64,000 nucleotides of DNA from Phycisphaerae bacterium (lineage in GTDB: Bacteria; Planctomycetota; Phycisphaerae; Phycisphaerales; UBA1924): positions 186,001-250,000 of the forward strand of contig BJHL01000001.1 of assembly GCA_014192545.1 (NCBI GenBank), in the 5' to 3' direction. Shown piece after piece: positions 18,383 through 27,556 of the stretch. How positions within the stretch are numbered: position 1 is the first letter of the stretch; the number at the start of each line of letters is the position of its first letter. The notes under the pieces were generated by a model that was given only the letters and a program-made list of their open reading frames with translations, was not told the DNA's origin and did no database searches. Position numbers and translations under genes: made by a program.

Positions 18383-18808
18383 TTACGCGCCCATTCCAGC
18401 TCCACCCGCCGCCGACGGCCCAATGTACTTGTCACTGCCAAACCCAAGCACGGGAATGAAAATGAACACCAGGAAAATCAACCCCAGCGTAAACCCGATC
18501 CCGCGTCCAAACGACTTCGCCAAGTCGCTGCACAGAATGATCGAGATCACAATGTTCACCAGCGGAATGAAAACCAGCAACGTAAACCACCAAGGCCGAC
18601 CCACAATCTTCGTCCAGATGTACACGTTATAAATCGGCACAATCGCCGCCCACCCCGGCTGCCCCGCCTTCGTAAAAACCTTCCAGAACCCCGCAAAAAA
18701 CGCGACAATCAGCCCGAGCCAAACCAGGAAGAAAACGATCCCGACAATGCCAGCAACCACATCACCACCGCCACCACCCTGCTGCTGCGCAAGCGACAAA
18801 AATTCCAT
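18383..18808 (-). CDS. DUF5684-like membrane protein
   Basis: The ATG at 18808 is preferred over upstream starts because GAGGAAGG lies about 8 bases ahead. The product of about 141 residues has a Gln/Gly-rich head, then four hydrophobic segments, with the conserved core KAGQPGWAAIVPIYNVY and GRPWWFTLLVFIP. This core marks the DUF5684 family of small multi-pass proteins, whose role is unknown. It lies in a two-gene unit with the zinc-ribbon protein downstream. Confidence 0.8.
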   Translation of the reverse strand: MEFLSLAQQQGGGGGDVVAGIVGIVFFLVWLGLIVAFFAGFWKVFTKAGQPGWAAIVPIYNVYIWTKIVGRPWWFTLLVFIPLVNIVISIILCSDLAKSFGRGIGFTLGLIFLVFIFIPVLGFGSDKYIGPSAAGGAGMGA

Positions 18809-19082
18809 GTTCACGCCTTCCTCCATTCGCCTATGCCCAACCAACCAACCATCGCGCCTTTCCCGACGCACCACCTCCTTCGGCCAATTCTCGCGCCCCA
18901 CATAAATCAGTGTTCACGCCCCTGACCACCCCCCACGCTCGCGCGTTGCCCCCCCCGCCACTTCCCAGCAGACTCCGTGCACAACAAACCGGAGTCCATC
19001 CATTCACGACAACCTCCTCGCCCTCTGACTTCGCATCCTCGCCGCCACCGCCGCCGTCTGGTTCACCTCCGCCCTCTTCTGG

Positions 19083-19523
19083 ATGCTCATCAACCACCAC
19101 GAAGGCGACTTCGCGCCCCTCCCCGCCGATGCCGAGATCGACATCATCACCAAGCTCCGCGCAGCCGCAGCCCAGCCCAACGCCTACATCTTCCCCCACC
19201 ATCACAACACCAACAACGACAAAAAACGCCAACGCGAAAAAATGTCCGAAGGCCCCGCCGGCACCCTCACCATCTTCCCCAAACAAACCGGCCAGCAAAT
19301 GGCCCGCAACATGCTCATCTCCGTCCTCATCTACTTCGCCATCGCCCTCTGCATCGCCTACCTCGCCTATCTCGCCGCCCTCGCCCTCCCCATCAAAACC
19401 GCCGCCAGCGCAGCTTCATCAGCCGCCCCATCCTTCCTGCACATCTTCCAATTCACCGCAACCGCAGGCCTCCTCGACGGCCTCATCGCCCGCGCGGTCT
19501 TCGCGATGCTCTGGCCGCGCTGA
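19083..19523 (+). CDS. hypothetical membrane protein with uncertain 5' end
   Basis: The 146-residue product has a soluble part (HHEGDFAPLPADAEI, AYIFPHH, GPAGTLTIFPKQTG) and two C-terminal hydrophobic segments (about 78-100 and 122-140). The GTLxIxP pattern resembles a small conserved membrane family with an N-terminal helix. In the same frame upstream, 19029-19082 encodes a helix-like segment (LRILAATAAVWFTSALFW), but it begins right after a TGA and lacks a start codon. The true start may therefore be mutated, or the gene may be slightly damaged. Function unknown. Confidence 0.5.
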   Translation: MLINHHEGDFAPLPADAEIDIITKLRAAAAQPNAYIFPHHHNTNNDKKRQREKMSEGPAGTLTIFPKQTGQQMARNMLISVLIYFAIALCIAYLAYLAALALPIKTAASAASSAAPSFLHIFQFTATAGLLDGLIARAVFAMLWPR

Positions 19524-19669
19524 ATCCCCTCGTTCGAACCATTCTCACAAACAAAATTCGACCCCAAAGCATCGCACGCAACTTCACAAACACGAACGCC
19601 AAAACGAACTCGCACAATTACATTTTCAATCCCTGCCGTCTCGATCCCGGCGTTCCTTTCATCTTCGAA

Positions 19670-22354
19670 CTATTGACCCGCCTCGCTACTCCACCCAAAC
19701 TTCCCACGCACCCACCCATTCACCCCGCCCGCCGTCATCCGACTATCCCAATTGTTCGTGCCAACACCATTCACATAAGGCCCCGTGTACCGGCTCTGCT
19801 TCCGGCACATCTCCGCAAACTGCACCAGCTTCCCATCAATCTCTTGCGCCGGATCAAGCAACCCCTTCTCATCCATATACGTCGTGATGTTCAGAGCATT
19901 GCTGCCCGACGCAAACTGCGCCGGCCACGTCACATCACCATCGCGATTCCCCGTCGTCTGCGTCACGCCCTGCCCCTCAAACTGCCCCGGCACGCCCGTG
20001 GGCCGACCAACCGCCGCGCGAAACTGCGCGAATGTTGTATCCGCCGCCGCCGCTCCATCGCGATAAATCCCACCCGCCGTGCTGCCCGTATTCACACCCG
20101 CGATATTGAATCGCACATCACGATAAAACCCGCCCGCGCTCAGCCTTGACAAATCCGGCGCGTAGTAAACCGTCGGATCACCCGTCCCCAAAATCCCATA
20201 TCCCGCATACACGCGCCCATCAGGCGCACGCTGCCGCACATTCACATCTTCCAACGTCCACTGCGTCGGCGCCGCAAACACGCGCCGCTTGTAAGGCTCG
20301 CACACATTCAGCAAACTGCCCACCTTGTTGTCCGACACCGTGCGAAAATCAATCGCCGGCGAACCACCAAACAACCCCGACCAATCAAACACAATGCAAT
20401 CTAAAATCGTCAGTTGCTGATTCAGTTGGCTCGCTTCCGTCGCCCACAATCGCTGCAACTCGTCTGTCTCCGTCAGTGCCGGTCCCGTCCGCCGATACGC
20501 CGAGTTGTCATAATCGCAGTAAATCCCGCCAAACTTCCCACGCGACGCACCATTGCTCGCAAAGTAATTCTCCCCCACTTCCTCTCCCACCGACCTCGGC
20601 GAGTTGCTCGCACTAATGCACCGGTAAATCTTCGCGCCGTAACTCAGCGTCGCGCCAAACCCCATCCCGCGCTCCAGCCCTGCAGGCAAACCCACCTGCA
20701 ACTCACTCGCCCGCGCGTACACATCCGCCGCACCAAGCGCCACACACCAGCCCATCTGCCCGCGCCATCCAAACCCTTCAGGCCAAGGCTGCGTCCAATC
20801 AAATCCCGCAGACCCAAGCTCATCAAACGGCCTGTTGTTCCCGCACGTTCCAAACGTCAGTCCATCCAACTCCAGCCCGCCCTCAGGCGGCCCATTGTCC
20901 CCCTGCGCATGCCCGCCACGAATCGCCGCCGGCGCATCCAGCACCGCACAATTCCACGCCGAGTTGTCGTTCGCCCGCATCTGCGCCGCCGCAAACGCTG
21001 GCCGAATCATCATCGTGTCCAGAATCAGCGAGCGATCCATGTTGAACGACCAGTAAATGCCCTGATTCAAATCCGATCCCATCCCCAGCGTCTCGCCAGG
21101 CCCCCGCGGCGCAGGCCCCACCGTCCACCGATCACTCCACCCGTTATCAATGAAAATGCATTCTGAAATCAACATCGACGTGCGATTCGCAAACACGCCC
21201 GATGACTGCCCGCCCGGCGTCAGCGTCCCGTAGTTGTCCGCCACAATGCACCGATGCATCGTCACCGTGTTCATTGGCTGAGGCGGCGTCGTCGCATCCA
21301 CCCGCACCCCAAACTGAAACCCGCGAATGAAACAATCTTCCAAATACACCCGGCTCACTTGCCCCAGTTGCACGCCCGCATTCGGAGGCGGCGTCAAATT
21401 CGTCGGCTCACCAAAACCAAAGTTCCACTCACTCTCGCTCACAATCTCCGCGTTGCGCAACCAGAAATCCGACCCGCCGCCGCGAAACGTCACGCCCGAA
21501 ACCGTCGGCGTGAAGTTCGACGCCACAATCACAAACCTCGGATTTCCCGCCGACACGCGAATATCTCCAAATCCATCCGCAGGCGGCTCGCCATACGCCT
21601 CCACAATCACCGGCTGGTCAGGCCCGTTGCCGCTAGGCACATCCCACGTATACCCCGCCACGCACACATTGCTATCCCCGCCCGGATTCTGCTGCCCAAT
21701 GGTCTCAAAGTAAACCGTCCCGCGCCGCACGCGAATCTTCCGCGACAACGCCGGATAGTTTGACCCCGCCCGCACCGCCAAAAATCCACACGCCAAACTG
21801 CGATAAGGCCGCTCAATCGTCCCATCGGGCTCCTCCGTCGAAGTTGATGTGCAATCCACATACGCCGTGCGACTCGCCGGTGCGGTGTTGGGATCAATCG
21901 CCCATCCATCACAATCCAAGGGCGGCATGAACAACCCGTAATCACCACCGCTCACGCCAATCGCATACGTCCCGCTCGCGAAATCCCGCACGCCATTGGC
22001 CGCGATGTAATGATTGAACGCGCTGGGAATATGCGGATGCCGCCGAGGCGTTGCAGGCCCATCCGGACACGCCGCAGGCGACCCGCCCGCCAATACAAGG
22101 AAGAAATCAATGACGTCCTGATCTTCCGGAAAGACGCCGTTGTTGTTCACGTCAATATCGCAAGCTCCGCACGCGTACGCACAGTCCGCGCCGGCCAGCA
22201 CATTGAAAAACTCGATGACATCCTGATCTTCCGGATACACCCCGTTGCGATTCACATCAATGGAATCGCACGTCTGCCCCCGCGCAAGCCCCGCCGCGCC
22301 GCCGCAAGCGAGTATCATGCTGACAAGAAACCCCGACCGGAGCAAGCTCGGCAT
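19670..22354 (-). CDS. large secreted protein with N-terminal paired dockerin-like modules
   Basis: The second ATG (22354) has GAAGGG at ideal spacing. About 894 residues: signal peptide (to AGLARGQ), then two module copies (CDSIDVNRNGVYPEDQDVIEF at about 31-52 and CDIDVNNNGVFPEDQDVIDF at about 67-86). A long domain follows with CTSTSTEEPDGTIERPYRSL and IRVRRGTVYFE, then VSGVTFRGGGSDFWLRNAEI, consistent with a DUF1565/right-handed beta-helix (pectate-lyase-like) body. All other module proteins here carry the pair at the C-terminus, so this placement is exceptional. Catalytic residues are not evident. Confidence 0.82.
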   Translation of the reverse strand: MPSLLRSGFLVSMILACGGAAGLARGQTCDSIDVNRNGVYPEDQDVIEFFNVLAGADCAYACGACDIDVNNNGVFPEDQDVIDFFLVLAGGSPAACPDGPATPRRHPHIPSAFNHYIAANGVRDFASGTYAIGVSGGDYGLFMPPLDCDGWAIDPNTAPASRTAYVDCTSTSTEEPDGTIERPYRSLACGFLAVRAGSNYPALSRKIRVRRGTVYFETIGQQNPGGDSNVCVAGYTWDVPSGNGPDQPVIVEAYGEPPADGFGDIRVSAGNPRFVIVASNFTPTVSGVTFRGGGSDFWLRNAEIVSESEWNFGFGEPTNLTPPPNAGVQLGQVSRVYLEDCFIRGFQFGVRVDATTPPQPMNTVTMHRCIVADNYGTLTPGGQSSGVFANRTSMLISECIFIDNGWSDRWTVGPAPRGPGETLGMGSDLNQGIYWSFNMDRSLILDTMMIRPAFAAAQMRANDNSAWNCAVLDAPAAIRGGHAQGDNGPPEGGLELDGLTFGTCGNNRPFDELGSAGFDWTQPWPEGFGWRGQMGWCVALGAADVYARASELQVGLPAGLERGMGFGATLSYGAKIYRCISASNSPRSVGEEVGENYFASNGASRGKFGGIYCDYDNSAYRRTGPALTETDELQRLWATEASQLNQQLTILDCIVFDWSGLFGGSPAIDFRTVSDNKVGSLLNVCEPYKRRVFAAPTQWTLEDVNVRQRAPDGRVYAGYGILGTGDPTVYYAPDLSRLSAGGFYRDVRFNIAGVNTGSTAGGIYRDGAAAADTTFAQFRAAVGRPTGVPGQFEGQGVTQTTGNRDGDVTWPAQFASGSNALNITTYMDEKGLLDPAQEIDGKLVQFAEMCRKQSRYTGPYVNGVGTNNWDSRMTAGGVNGWVRGKFGWSSEAGQ

Positions 22355-22382
22355 GCGCATCCCTTCAATTAGTTACCCCACG

Positions 22383-23030
22383 ATGTGCCCAAGTGCAATC
22401 TATCATGTCAACACCCATCAATCAAGCATAAATTGCGCAGTTGCCAGATTTGTGACAACTCTCTTGATCGCCTGCGCCCTTTTTGCGCCAGGCTGCTCCA
22501 CACTCTCGGGTGGTGGCTCAACGCCCACGCTCACCTCCGCCAGCACGCGCGACCAGCTCGCCCTACGCCTGCCCACGCAAGTCTTCACGCCCGCAAAGGC
22601 TGGCATCGCAGACATTTACCTCACTGATCTCCCCGCAGACGCCCTCACCGGCAAGCAAGACCTCGCAAACCTCACCGGCACCATTGTCCACATCCACGTC
22701 TTCACCATCCCGAGCGCAGGCGACACACCCATCGCCACCACCGCCACCACCAGCACCGTGCGCGTCGCCATCCTCGCCAACGGTCAAGCCGGCATCTACG
22801 CGGGCGGCGGCTTCTTCACCACAAGCGAAGACGACGCCACCGGCAAAGACTTCGACGGCCGCCTCCGCCGCGCCACGGTCTACCTCCGCCAAGCCACCCC
22901 CGGCTTCGACGATGTGCTAGGCCCCAGCGAGTTCAGCACCGGCACCAGCCCAAAGCGCGACGAAAAACAAGCTGCAGCTATCGCCAGCGCGCTTGATGCC
23001 ATCGCCAACGCCACCCAACCGGTAGAGTGA
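22383..23030 (+). CDS. putative lipoprotein, unknown function
   Basis: A signal sequence LLIACALFAPGC has a lipobox-like APGC. A 160-residue domain follows (VFTPAKAGIADIYLTDLP, TIVHIHVFTIPSAGDTP, RVAILANGQAGIYAGGGFF) of beta-rich character. I do not recognise the family. The start is uncertain: ATG 22383 gives a long pre-signal stretch, and GTG 22452 gives a short signal peptide. It is divergent from the large module protein, with as little as 30 bases between the starts. A 35-bp hairpin repeat lies 16 bases after its stop. Confidence 0.6.
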   Translation: MCPSAIYHVNTHQSSINCAVARFVTTLLIACALFAPGCSTLSGGGSTPTLTSASTRDQLALRLPTQVFTPAKAGIADIYLTDLPADALTGKQDLANLTGTIVHIHVFTIPSAGDTPIATTATTSTVRVAILANGQAGIYAGGGFFTTSEDDATGKDFDGRLRRATVYLRQATPGFDDVLGPSEFSTGTSPKRDEKQAAAIASALDAIANATQPVE

Positions 23031-23046
23031 CCGACACCATCTGACC

Positions 23047-23081
23047 GACGCCGGACCTGAGGCTCTGCGAAGGTCCGGATC
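23047..23081 (+). repeat. 35-bp hairpin repeat, copy 2
   Basis: The best-preserved forward copy: perfect 8-bp arms CCGGACCT / AGGTCCGG around a 12-nt loop, flanked by gacg and atc. Same orientation as 689-723, opposite to 27557-27591. Confidence 0.85.
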
Positions 23082-23165
23082 GCACTCCAACAAATTCTCG
23101 CTCTTACTCACCGCTCCTGTGCGCCCAATGCAAGTCACTCCACCCTTTCCCCCTTGCTCCGCGAG

Positions 23166-23254
23166 CTTCGTTCGTGTACAACTCATGACATCTGCCATCT
23201 GAGGGAGGCACAAGCACCGAGCTTGCGCACAGATGGCAGTGGTACACGGGGAAG
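23166..23254 (+). ncRNA. candidate structured RNA or leader
   Basis: Nested complementary segments: CTTC (23166-23169)/GAAG (23251-23254), GTGTAC (23174-23179)/GTACAC (23242-23247), CTGCCATCTG (23192-23201)/CAGATGGCAG (23230-23239) and CAAGC (23211-23215)/GCTTG (23221-23225). They form one long interrupted hairpin. It ends 10 bases before an ATG at 23264 that has AAGGGG as its ribosome-binding site. It could be a cis-regulatory leader, a small RNA or a palindromic element; no known riboswitch consensus is recognised. Confidence 0.45.
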
Positions 23255-23263
23255 GGGCAAGTC

Positions 23264-23473
23264 ATGCAATCACTCAGCAGCTACGACCGCGATCTCATCG
23301 CGCTCATGCAGCAACACAACTTTGATCTCTCAGTCGTCGCTTACGAACGCTACATCACCTACCAACAACTTTTCGCCTGGTCGCGCACGCCGCACATCGC
23401 GCACGCACTCGAAGAAGTGCGTCAACAGACAAAAGTTGAAAAGCCCCCGCAACCCGCAGGGGCTTCCACTTTG
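23264..23473 (+). pseudogene. truncated small ORF of unknown function
   Basis: It starts at an ATG with a good AAGGGG site and encodes about 65 plausible, mainly helical residues (SYDRDLIALMQQHNFDLSV, YERYITYQQLFAW). The frame then runs without a stop through a terminator hairpin and repeated gtcact words, and onward antisense to the neighbouring propeller gene. The sensible part therefore seems cut off near 23470, which is also where the strand composition changes. The original protein is not recognised. Confidence 0.4.
23436..23465 (-). terminator. intrinsic terminator of the WNG-propeller gene
   Basis: AAGCCCC / GGGGCTT arms (23441-23447 / 23459-23465). On the minus strand the stem is followed by a TTTTC run. 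Lies 42 bases past the stop of the propeller gene. Confidence 0.75.
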
Positions 23474-23506
23474 TCACGTAGTCACTGCGTCACTTCGTCA
23501 CTCTCG

Positions 23507-25807
23507 TCACAAGCACTCGCCGCCAGCGAGGACGTTGAAGAAGTCAATCACGTCCGCGTCTTCGGGGTAGACCGTGTTGTTGTTGAAGTCGATGTCGTTG
23601 CAGTTCGCCGAGCTGCAACTGCCGCCCGCGAGAACAACAAAGAAGTCGATGACGTCCTGGTTTTCCGGGAAAACCCCGTTGTTGTTGAAGTCGATCGAGT
23701 CACATCGGCACTCTGGCGGCAAGCCCCAGATGCCAAAGTACCGCGCAGCTTGACTGCCAGCAGTCAGAAACGACCCACCAACCCCAAGGTCGCCGTTCGG
23801 AAGCGCTGCAAGCGTGTAGACGTCGCCACTGACACCTGTACCCAGCGCGGTCCAGCTCGATCCGTTCCATCTCGCCAGTCCGCCTGGAATGAAAGCACCG
23901 ACAACCACATCACCATTGCCCAAGATGGCCGACGCAGTGACGAGGCTGCCCATGCCCGCCCCATACGCGCTCCACGAGGAGCCATTGAATCGTGCAATGT
24001 TGCTCACGGGAATTCCATCAGCGTTCGAAAAGAGCCCGCCAACCACCAAGTCACTGAAAGGTGTCATCGCGAGTGTGTAGACCGGCCCGTCTGTCCCGGT
24101 CCCAAGAGCAGACCAGTTCGCGCCGTTCCAACGGGCGATGTGATTCGCGCCCACGCCACCAGCGGTCGTGAAGTCACCGCCTGCAACGATCTCACCATTT
24201 GCGACTGCAACAAGCGAGGTGACGGTCGCGTTCATGCCTGTACCAACACTGGACCATGTCGAACCGTTCCACCGCGCGATGCGATTGGCTGGCACACTTC
24301 CTGCAGTGCTAAACGAGCCACCTGCGTAGATGTCCCCCGTGCCAACTTGTTGCGCGAGAGCGAAAACTGTCCCGTTGAGTCCCTGACCCAGTGGGTTCCA
24401 AGTCGATCCGTTCCAACGTGCGATGCGGTTGGCCGCAACGCCTCCTGCCGTTGTGAAGCTGCCCGCGGCGATGACGTCGCCGTTGGACATTCTGAGAAGC
24501 GCGCTGGGCTGGGCACTAAGACCCGAACCAAGCGCCGACCATGCAGAACCTGTCCAACGGGCGATGCGATTCGCCGAAACACCGCCAGCGTTGGTGAACG
24601 CTCCGCCGACCACGTAGTTGCTGTCGGGCAATGCGATGATCGAAGAAACAGTGTTGTCAAGCTCGGAGCTAAAACTGGACCACGCAGAGCCATTCCATCG
24701 CGCGATGTGGTTGGCGGTCACGAATCCCGCAGTCGAGAAGAAACCTGCTGCTACCAGATCACGGTTGTTGTTGTTGAGCAGAGCGAGCGCGAAAATTGTG
24801 TTGTCAGTGCCTGTGCTCAGGGGCGTCCATGTTGCACCGTTCCAGCGAGCGATGCGATTGGCGGGCGAACCACCTGCGGTTGTAAATCGTCCGGCAGCGA
24901 TGATGTCGCCGCTTTCTGGGAGAACGACGACGGCGTTGACTGGCGCGGGTTCACCTGTGCCCGTACCGAGTGCGACCCACGACGTGCCGTTCCATCGTGC
25001 GATGTGGTTCGCGAAGGTCGTGCCCGCGTTGGCGAAGTAGCCGCCAGCGATAATGTCCCCGTTGGGATGAAGCGCAAGTGTGGTGACTTCAGAATCCATA
25101 CCGGAGCCGATCGCCGTCCACGCCGAGCCGTTCCAGCGAGCGATGCGGTTGACGAGTTCGCCGCCCGCGAGGCGAAAGTAACCGCCTGCGATGACATCGT
25201 TGTTTGGTAACGCGAGCAGAGCGAGGACTGGTTGCTCGGTGCCGGAACCAAGTGGCGACCATGTCGAGCCGTTCCATCGCGCGATGTGATTAGCTGCAGC
25301 ACCAGCCTGTGTCGTAAACCAGCCGCCTGCGATGAGATCACCGTTTGGCAAAAACGCGAGGCTCGTTACGCCATCGCCGAACTGGCTGGCGAGTCCACTG
25401 CCAAACGCGGACCACGTCGCGCCGTTCCAACGAGCGATGTTTTTCGCCGGGATTCCGCCGGCAGAGTCAAAGAGACCGCCGACGATGACATCCCCGTTGG
25501 GAGCGACTGCAACGGCGGTGACTTCGCTCAAGATGCCACTGACTCCAGTTCCAAGCGGCGACCATGTCTTGCCGTTCCATCGCGCAACACGGTTCGCTGG
25601 GTTGCCGCCCGCAATGAAGAAGTCTCCACCCGCAATGAGGCCGCCATCGGGCGTTGGAGCGATGGCGAGGACTCGAGCGTTGACACCGGGCTGGCTTGCG
25701 AGAGCGAGCCAATCTGGCTGGCACTGTCCATATGTCGAAGGCAGCACGCAACTGACGAGCACGATTGCAAGCAGCTGAAACAAAAATCGATTGAAGTATG
25801 CGAGCAT
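23507..25807 (-). CDS. secreted 13-repeat WNG propeller with paired dockerin-like modules
   Basis: The ATG at 25807 has AAAGG upstream and a signal peptide (to PSTYGQ). The body of about 640 residues holds 13 copies of a roughly 48-residue unit, NxIARWNGSxWSxLGxG followed by NGDxxAGGxFxTAGG. That is enough for about two seven-bladed kelch-like propellers with one unit missing. The C-terminus has two modules (CDSIDFNNNGVFPENQDVIDF and CNDIDFNNNTVYPEDADVIDF). Probably a surface binding protein. A smaller relative lies at 54118. The hairpin at 25868-25895 falls in its leader. Confidence 0.88.
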   Translation of the reverse strand: MLAYFNRFLFQLLAIVLVSCVLPSTYGQCQPDWLALASQPGVNARVLAIAPTPDGGLIAGGDFFIAGGNPANRVARWNGKTWSPLGTGVSGILSEVTAVAVAPNGDVIVGGLFDSAGGIPAKNIARWNGATWSAFGSGLASQFGDGVTSLAFLPNGDLIAGGWFTTQAGAAANHIARWNGSTWSPLGSGTEQPVLALLALPNNDVIAGGYFRLAGGELVNRIARWNGSAWTAIGSGMDSEVTTLALHPNGDIIAGGYFANAGTTFANHIARWNGTSWVALGTGTGEPAPVNAVVVLPESGDIIAAGRFTTAGGSPANRIARWNGATWTPLSTGTDNTIFALALLNNNNRDLVAAGFFSTAGFVTANHIARWNGSAWSSFSSELDNTVSSIIALPDSNYVVGGAFTNAGGVSANRIARWTGSAWSALGSGLSAQPSALLRMSNGDVIAAGSFTTAGGVAANRIARWNGSTWNPLGQGLNGTVFALAQQVGTGDIYAGGSFSTAGSVPANRIARWNGSTWSSVGTGMNATVTSLVAVANGEIVAGGDFTTAGGVGANHIARWNGANWSALGTGTDGPVYTLAMTPFSDLVVGGLFSNADGIPVSNIARFNGSSWSAYGAGMGSLVTASAILGNGDVVVGAFIPGGLARWNGSSWTALGTGVSGDVYTLAALPNGDLGVGGSFLTAGSQAARYFGIWGLPPECRCDSIDFNNNGVFPENQDVIDFFVVLAGGSCSSANCNDIDFNNNTVYPEDADVIDFFNVLAGGECL

Positions 25808-25867
25808 CGCAAACCTTTCTGGATCGATATCCGTGTGCATATGCCACGGGTTGACCCACTTGCACGA

Positions 25868-25915
25868 CACACAACCTGCACGAGCAGGTTGCGTGTTGTT
25901 CTACGGACAATTATA
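25868..25915 (-). promoter_or_regulatory. candidate promoter and leader hairpin of the propeller gene
   Basis: A perfect -10 box TATAAT reads on the minus strand (25910-25915); no convincing -35 is seen. Downstream, CACACAACCTGC (25868-25879) and GCAGGTTGCGTG (25884-25895) form a strong hairpin with a 4-nt loop inside the presumed 5' leader. Confidence 0.45.
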
Positions 25916-25955
25916 TCCGCTTTAAAAGTTTGTAATGCGTTTTTTTACAGCTTAC

Positions 25956-27443
25956 TTACACGCACTCGCCACCGGCGAGGACGTTGAAGAAATCAATCAC
26001 GTCGGCGTCTTCGGGGAAGACGGTGTTGTTGTTGAAGTCGATGTCGTTGCAGGTGTTGCCTGCGCTGCAGTCGCCGCCGGCAAGCACGTTGAAGAAGTCG
26101 ATCACGTCTTGATCTTCGGGGAAGACGGTGTTGTTGTTGAAGTCGATGTCATCGCAGCCGATGGGTTGGAATTCGATCGCGCCCATGTCGGGCACGGGAG
26201 CGCCGCCAGGGCCGGTGTCGGTGGTGAGGGGCGCGTCGATGCGGCGCGGCTGGTTGCGGAGATCGGTGGTGTTGCCCGCGCCAACTTCGGCGGCGTTGGC
26301 TGCGTCGATGCAGGGCGATGTATCGCGCAGGTTGAAGTCGCCGGCGGCGCGATTGACAAACTGCGGATCGGCGGTGATGTTGCCGGTGCCTGTGGTGGTG
26401 TTTTGAATGCAGGAGTAGGTGGCGAGGGTGGTGGTGCCGGTGAGTTGGGCGTTGGTAGAGCCGTTGGTGGTGTTGAAGTAGACGATGCTGTTGAAGAGTC
26501 GCGTGGTGGACTGGTTGGTGAGGATGGCGCTGCCTGAGCCGGTGGTTGAGTTGCCGACGATGGTGCAGTGGCGCAGCGTGGCGGTGGAACCGGATGCAAC
26601 GAGCAAACCTCCTGCGCCTTGCGAACCGGCGGTATTGCCGACGAAGAGACAGTTGGTGAAGGTGGGCAGGCAGTTGCCGAAGACTTCGACGCCTCCGGCG
26701 CGAGTGGCGGAGTTGTTGCGGAAGACGCAGCGGGTGAAGGTGGGGTTGCAGGTGTTGAACATGTCAATTGCGCCGCCGAAGGACCCGCCGACGTTGTTCT
26801 CCCATGTGACGTCGATGAACGTGGGCGAGGATTGGCGGATGTAGGTGCCGCCGCCGCCGAAGAAACTGCGGTTGTTTACGATGCGGCAGTTGCGGATGGT
26901 TGCGTTGGAATTGGTCAGGAAGATGATGCCGCCGCCGCGATCGAGATCGCCTGTGGTCGTGGTGGCGTTGGCGTTGCCGGCGGTGATGGTGAAGCCGTCG
27001 AGGATCGCGGTCGCGTTGGCGCTGTTGCCGTTCACGACGTGGGAGCTGTTGTCGGTGATGATGGGGTCGTTGCGACCCAGGTCGCCCGAGAGCGTGGTGA
27101 TGTTGGTCGCGGGGTTGCGCTGGTCGCGTGAGGATTCGCTGCCGGTAAAGCCGCCGTAGATGGCGATGCCTGTGCGGAGGTTGAGGGCGAGGCTGCGGTT
27201 GGTGGTTGCGGTTGGGTAATACGTGCCGGCAGCGACCCAGACTTCATCGTTTGTTGCAGCGGCGGCGACAGCGCGAGAGACGCCATCAACTGTGCGATAG
27301 GCGTTGGCCCACGACGAACCGTCGTCGGCACCGGTGGTGAGTTGCGCGTTGACGAATTTGGTGGCGGCGAGCGATGTTGAGGAAGACAGCAAGAGGACGC
27401 CGACAGCAAAGCTGGCGACGAAGCGATGGCGCGAGTGAGTCAT
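25956..27443 (-). CDS. secreted beta-helix (Pmp-like) protein with paired dockerin-like modules
   Basis: The ATG at 27443 has GGAG 6 bases upstream; the signal peptide ends TSLAATKF. The region ADDGSSWANAYRTVDGV, AAGTYYPT, GFTGSESSRDQRNP and LSGDLGRND is typical of chlamydial Pmp-like/'choice-of-anchor Q' beta-helix proteins. Coils such as IRNCRIVNNRSFFGGG and FTRCVFRNNSATRAGG follow, closing with SPCIDAANAAEVG and PDMGAIEFQ. Two modules end the protein (CDDIDFNNNTVFPEDQDV and CNDIDFNNNTVFPEDADV). It is probably displayed at the cell surface; the ligand is unknown. Confidence 0.88.
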   Translation of the reverse strand: MTHSRHRFVASFAVGVLLLSSSTSLAATKFVNAQLTTGADDGSSWANAYRTVDGVSRAVAAAATNDEVWVAAGTYYPTATTNRSLALNLRTGIAIYGGFTGSESSRDQRNPATNITTLSGDLGRNDPIITDNSSHVVNGNSANATAILDGFTITAGNANATTTTGDLDRGGGIIFLTNSNATIRNCRIVNNRSFFGGGGTYIRQSSPTFIDVTWENNVGGSFGGAIDMFNTCNPTFTRCVFRNNSATRAGGVEVFGNCLPTFTNCLFVGNTAGSQGAGGLLVASGSTATLRHCTIVGNSTTGSGSAILTNQSTTRLFNSIVYFNTTNGSTNAQLTGTTTLATYSCIQNTTTGTGNITADPQFVNRAAGDFNLRDTSPCIDAANAAEVGAGNTTDLRNQPRRIDAPLTTDTGPGGAPVPDMGAIEFQPIGCDDIDFNNNTVFPEDQDVIDFFNVLAGGDCSAGNTCNDIDFNNNTVFPEDADVIDFFNVLAGGECV

Positions 27444-27556
27444 GTGAGCTCCAATTGGGAAGCTCATCGTAGAACGAGGGCGGTGCGAAAAAATGTACTT
27501 ATCGCACCGTGGGCGGGGTGCGATGAGAGGCAACGGGTGAAATTTTTTTGTGGTTT

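Noticed and set aside
23264-25210. A 648-codon + strand open frame
   Set aside because: After about residue 65 it is antisense to the propeller gene and its residues (EVDVV, RRAVPS repeats) are the mirror of that gene's repeats.
23500-26000. Replication origin at the left skew switch
   Set aside because: No DnaA-box cluster, dnaA, dnaN or AT-rich unwinding region, and a second opposite switch lies only 25 kb away.
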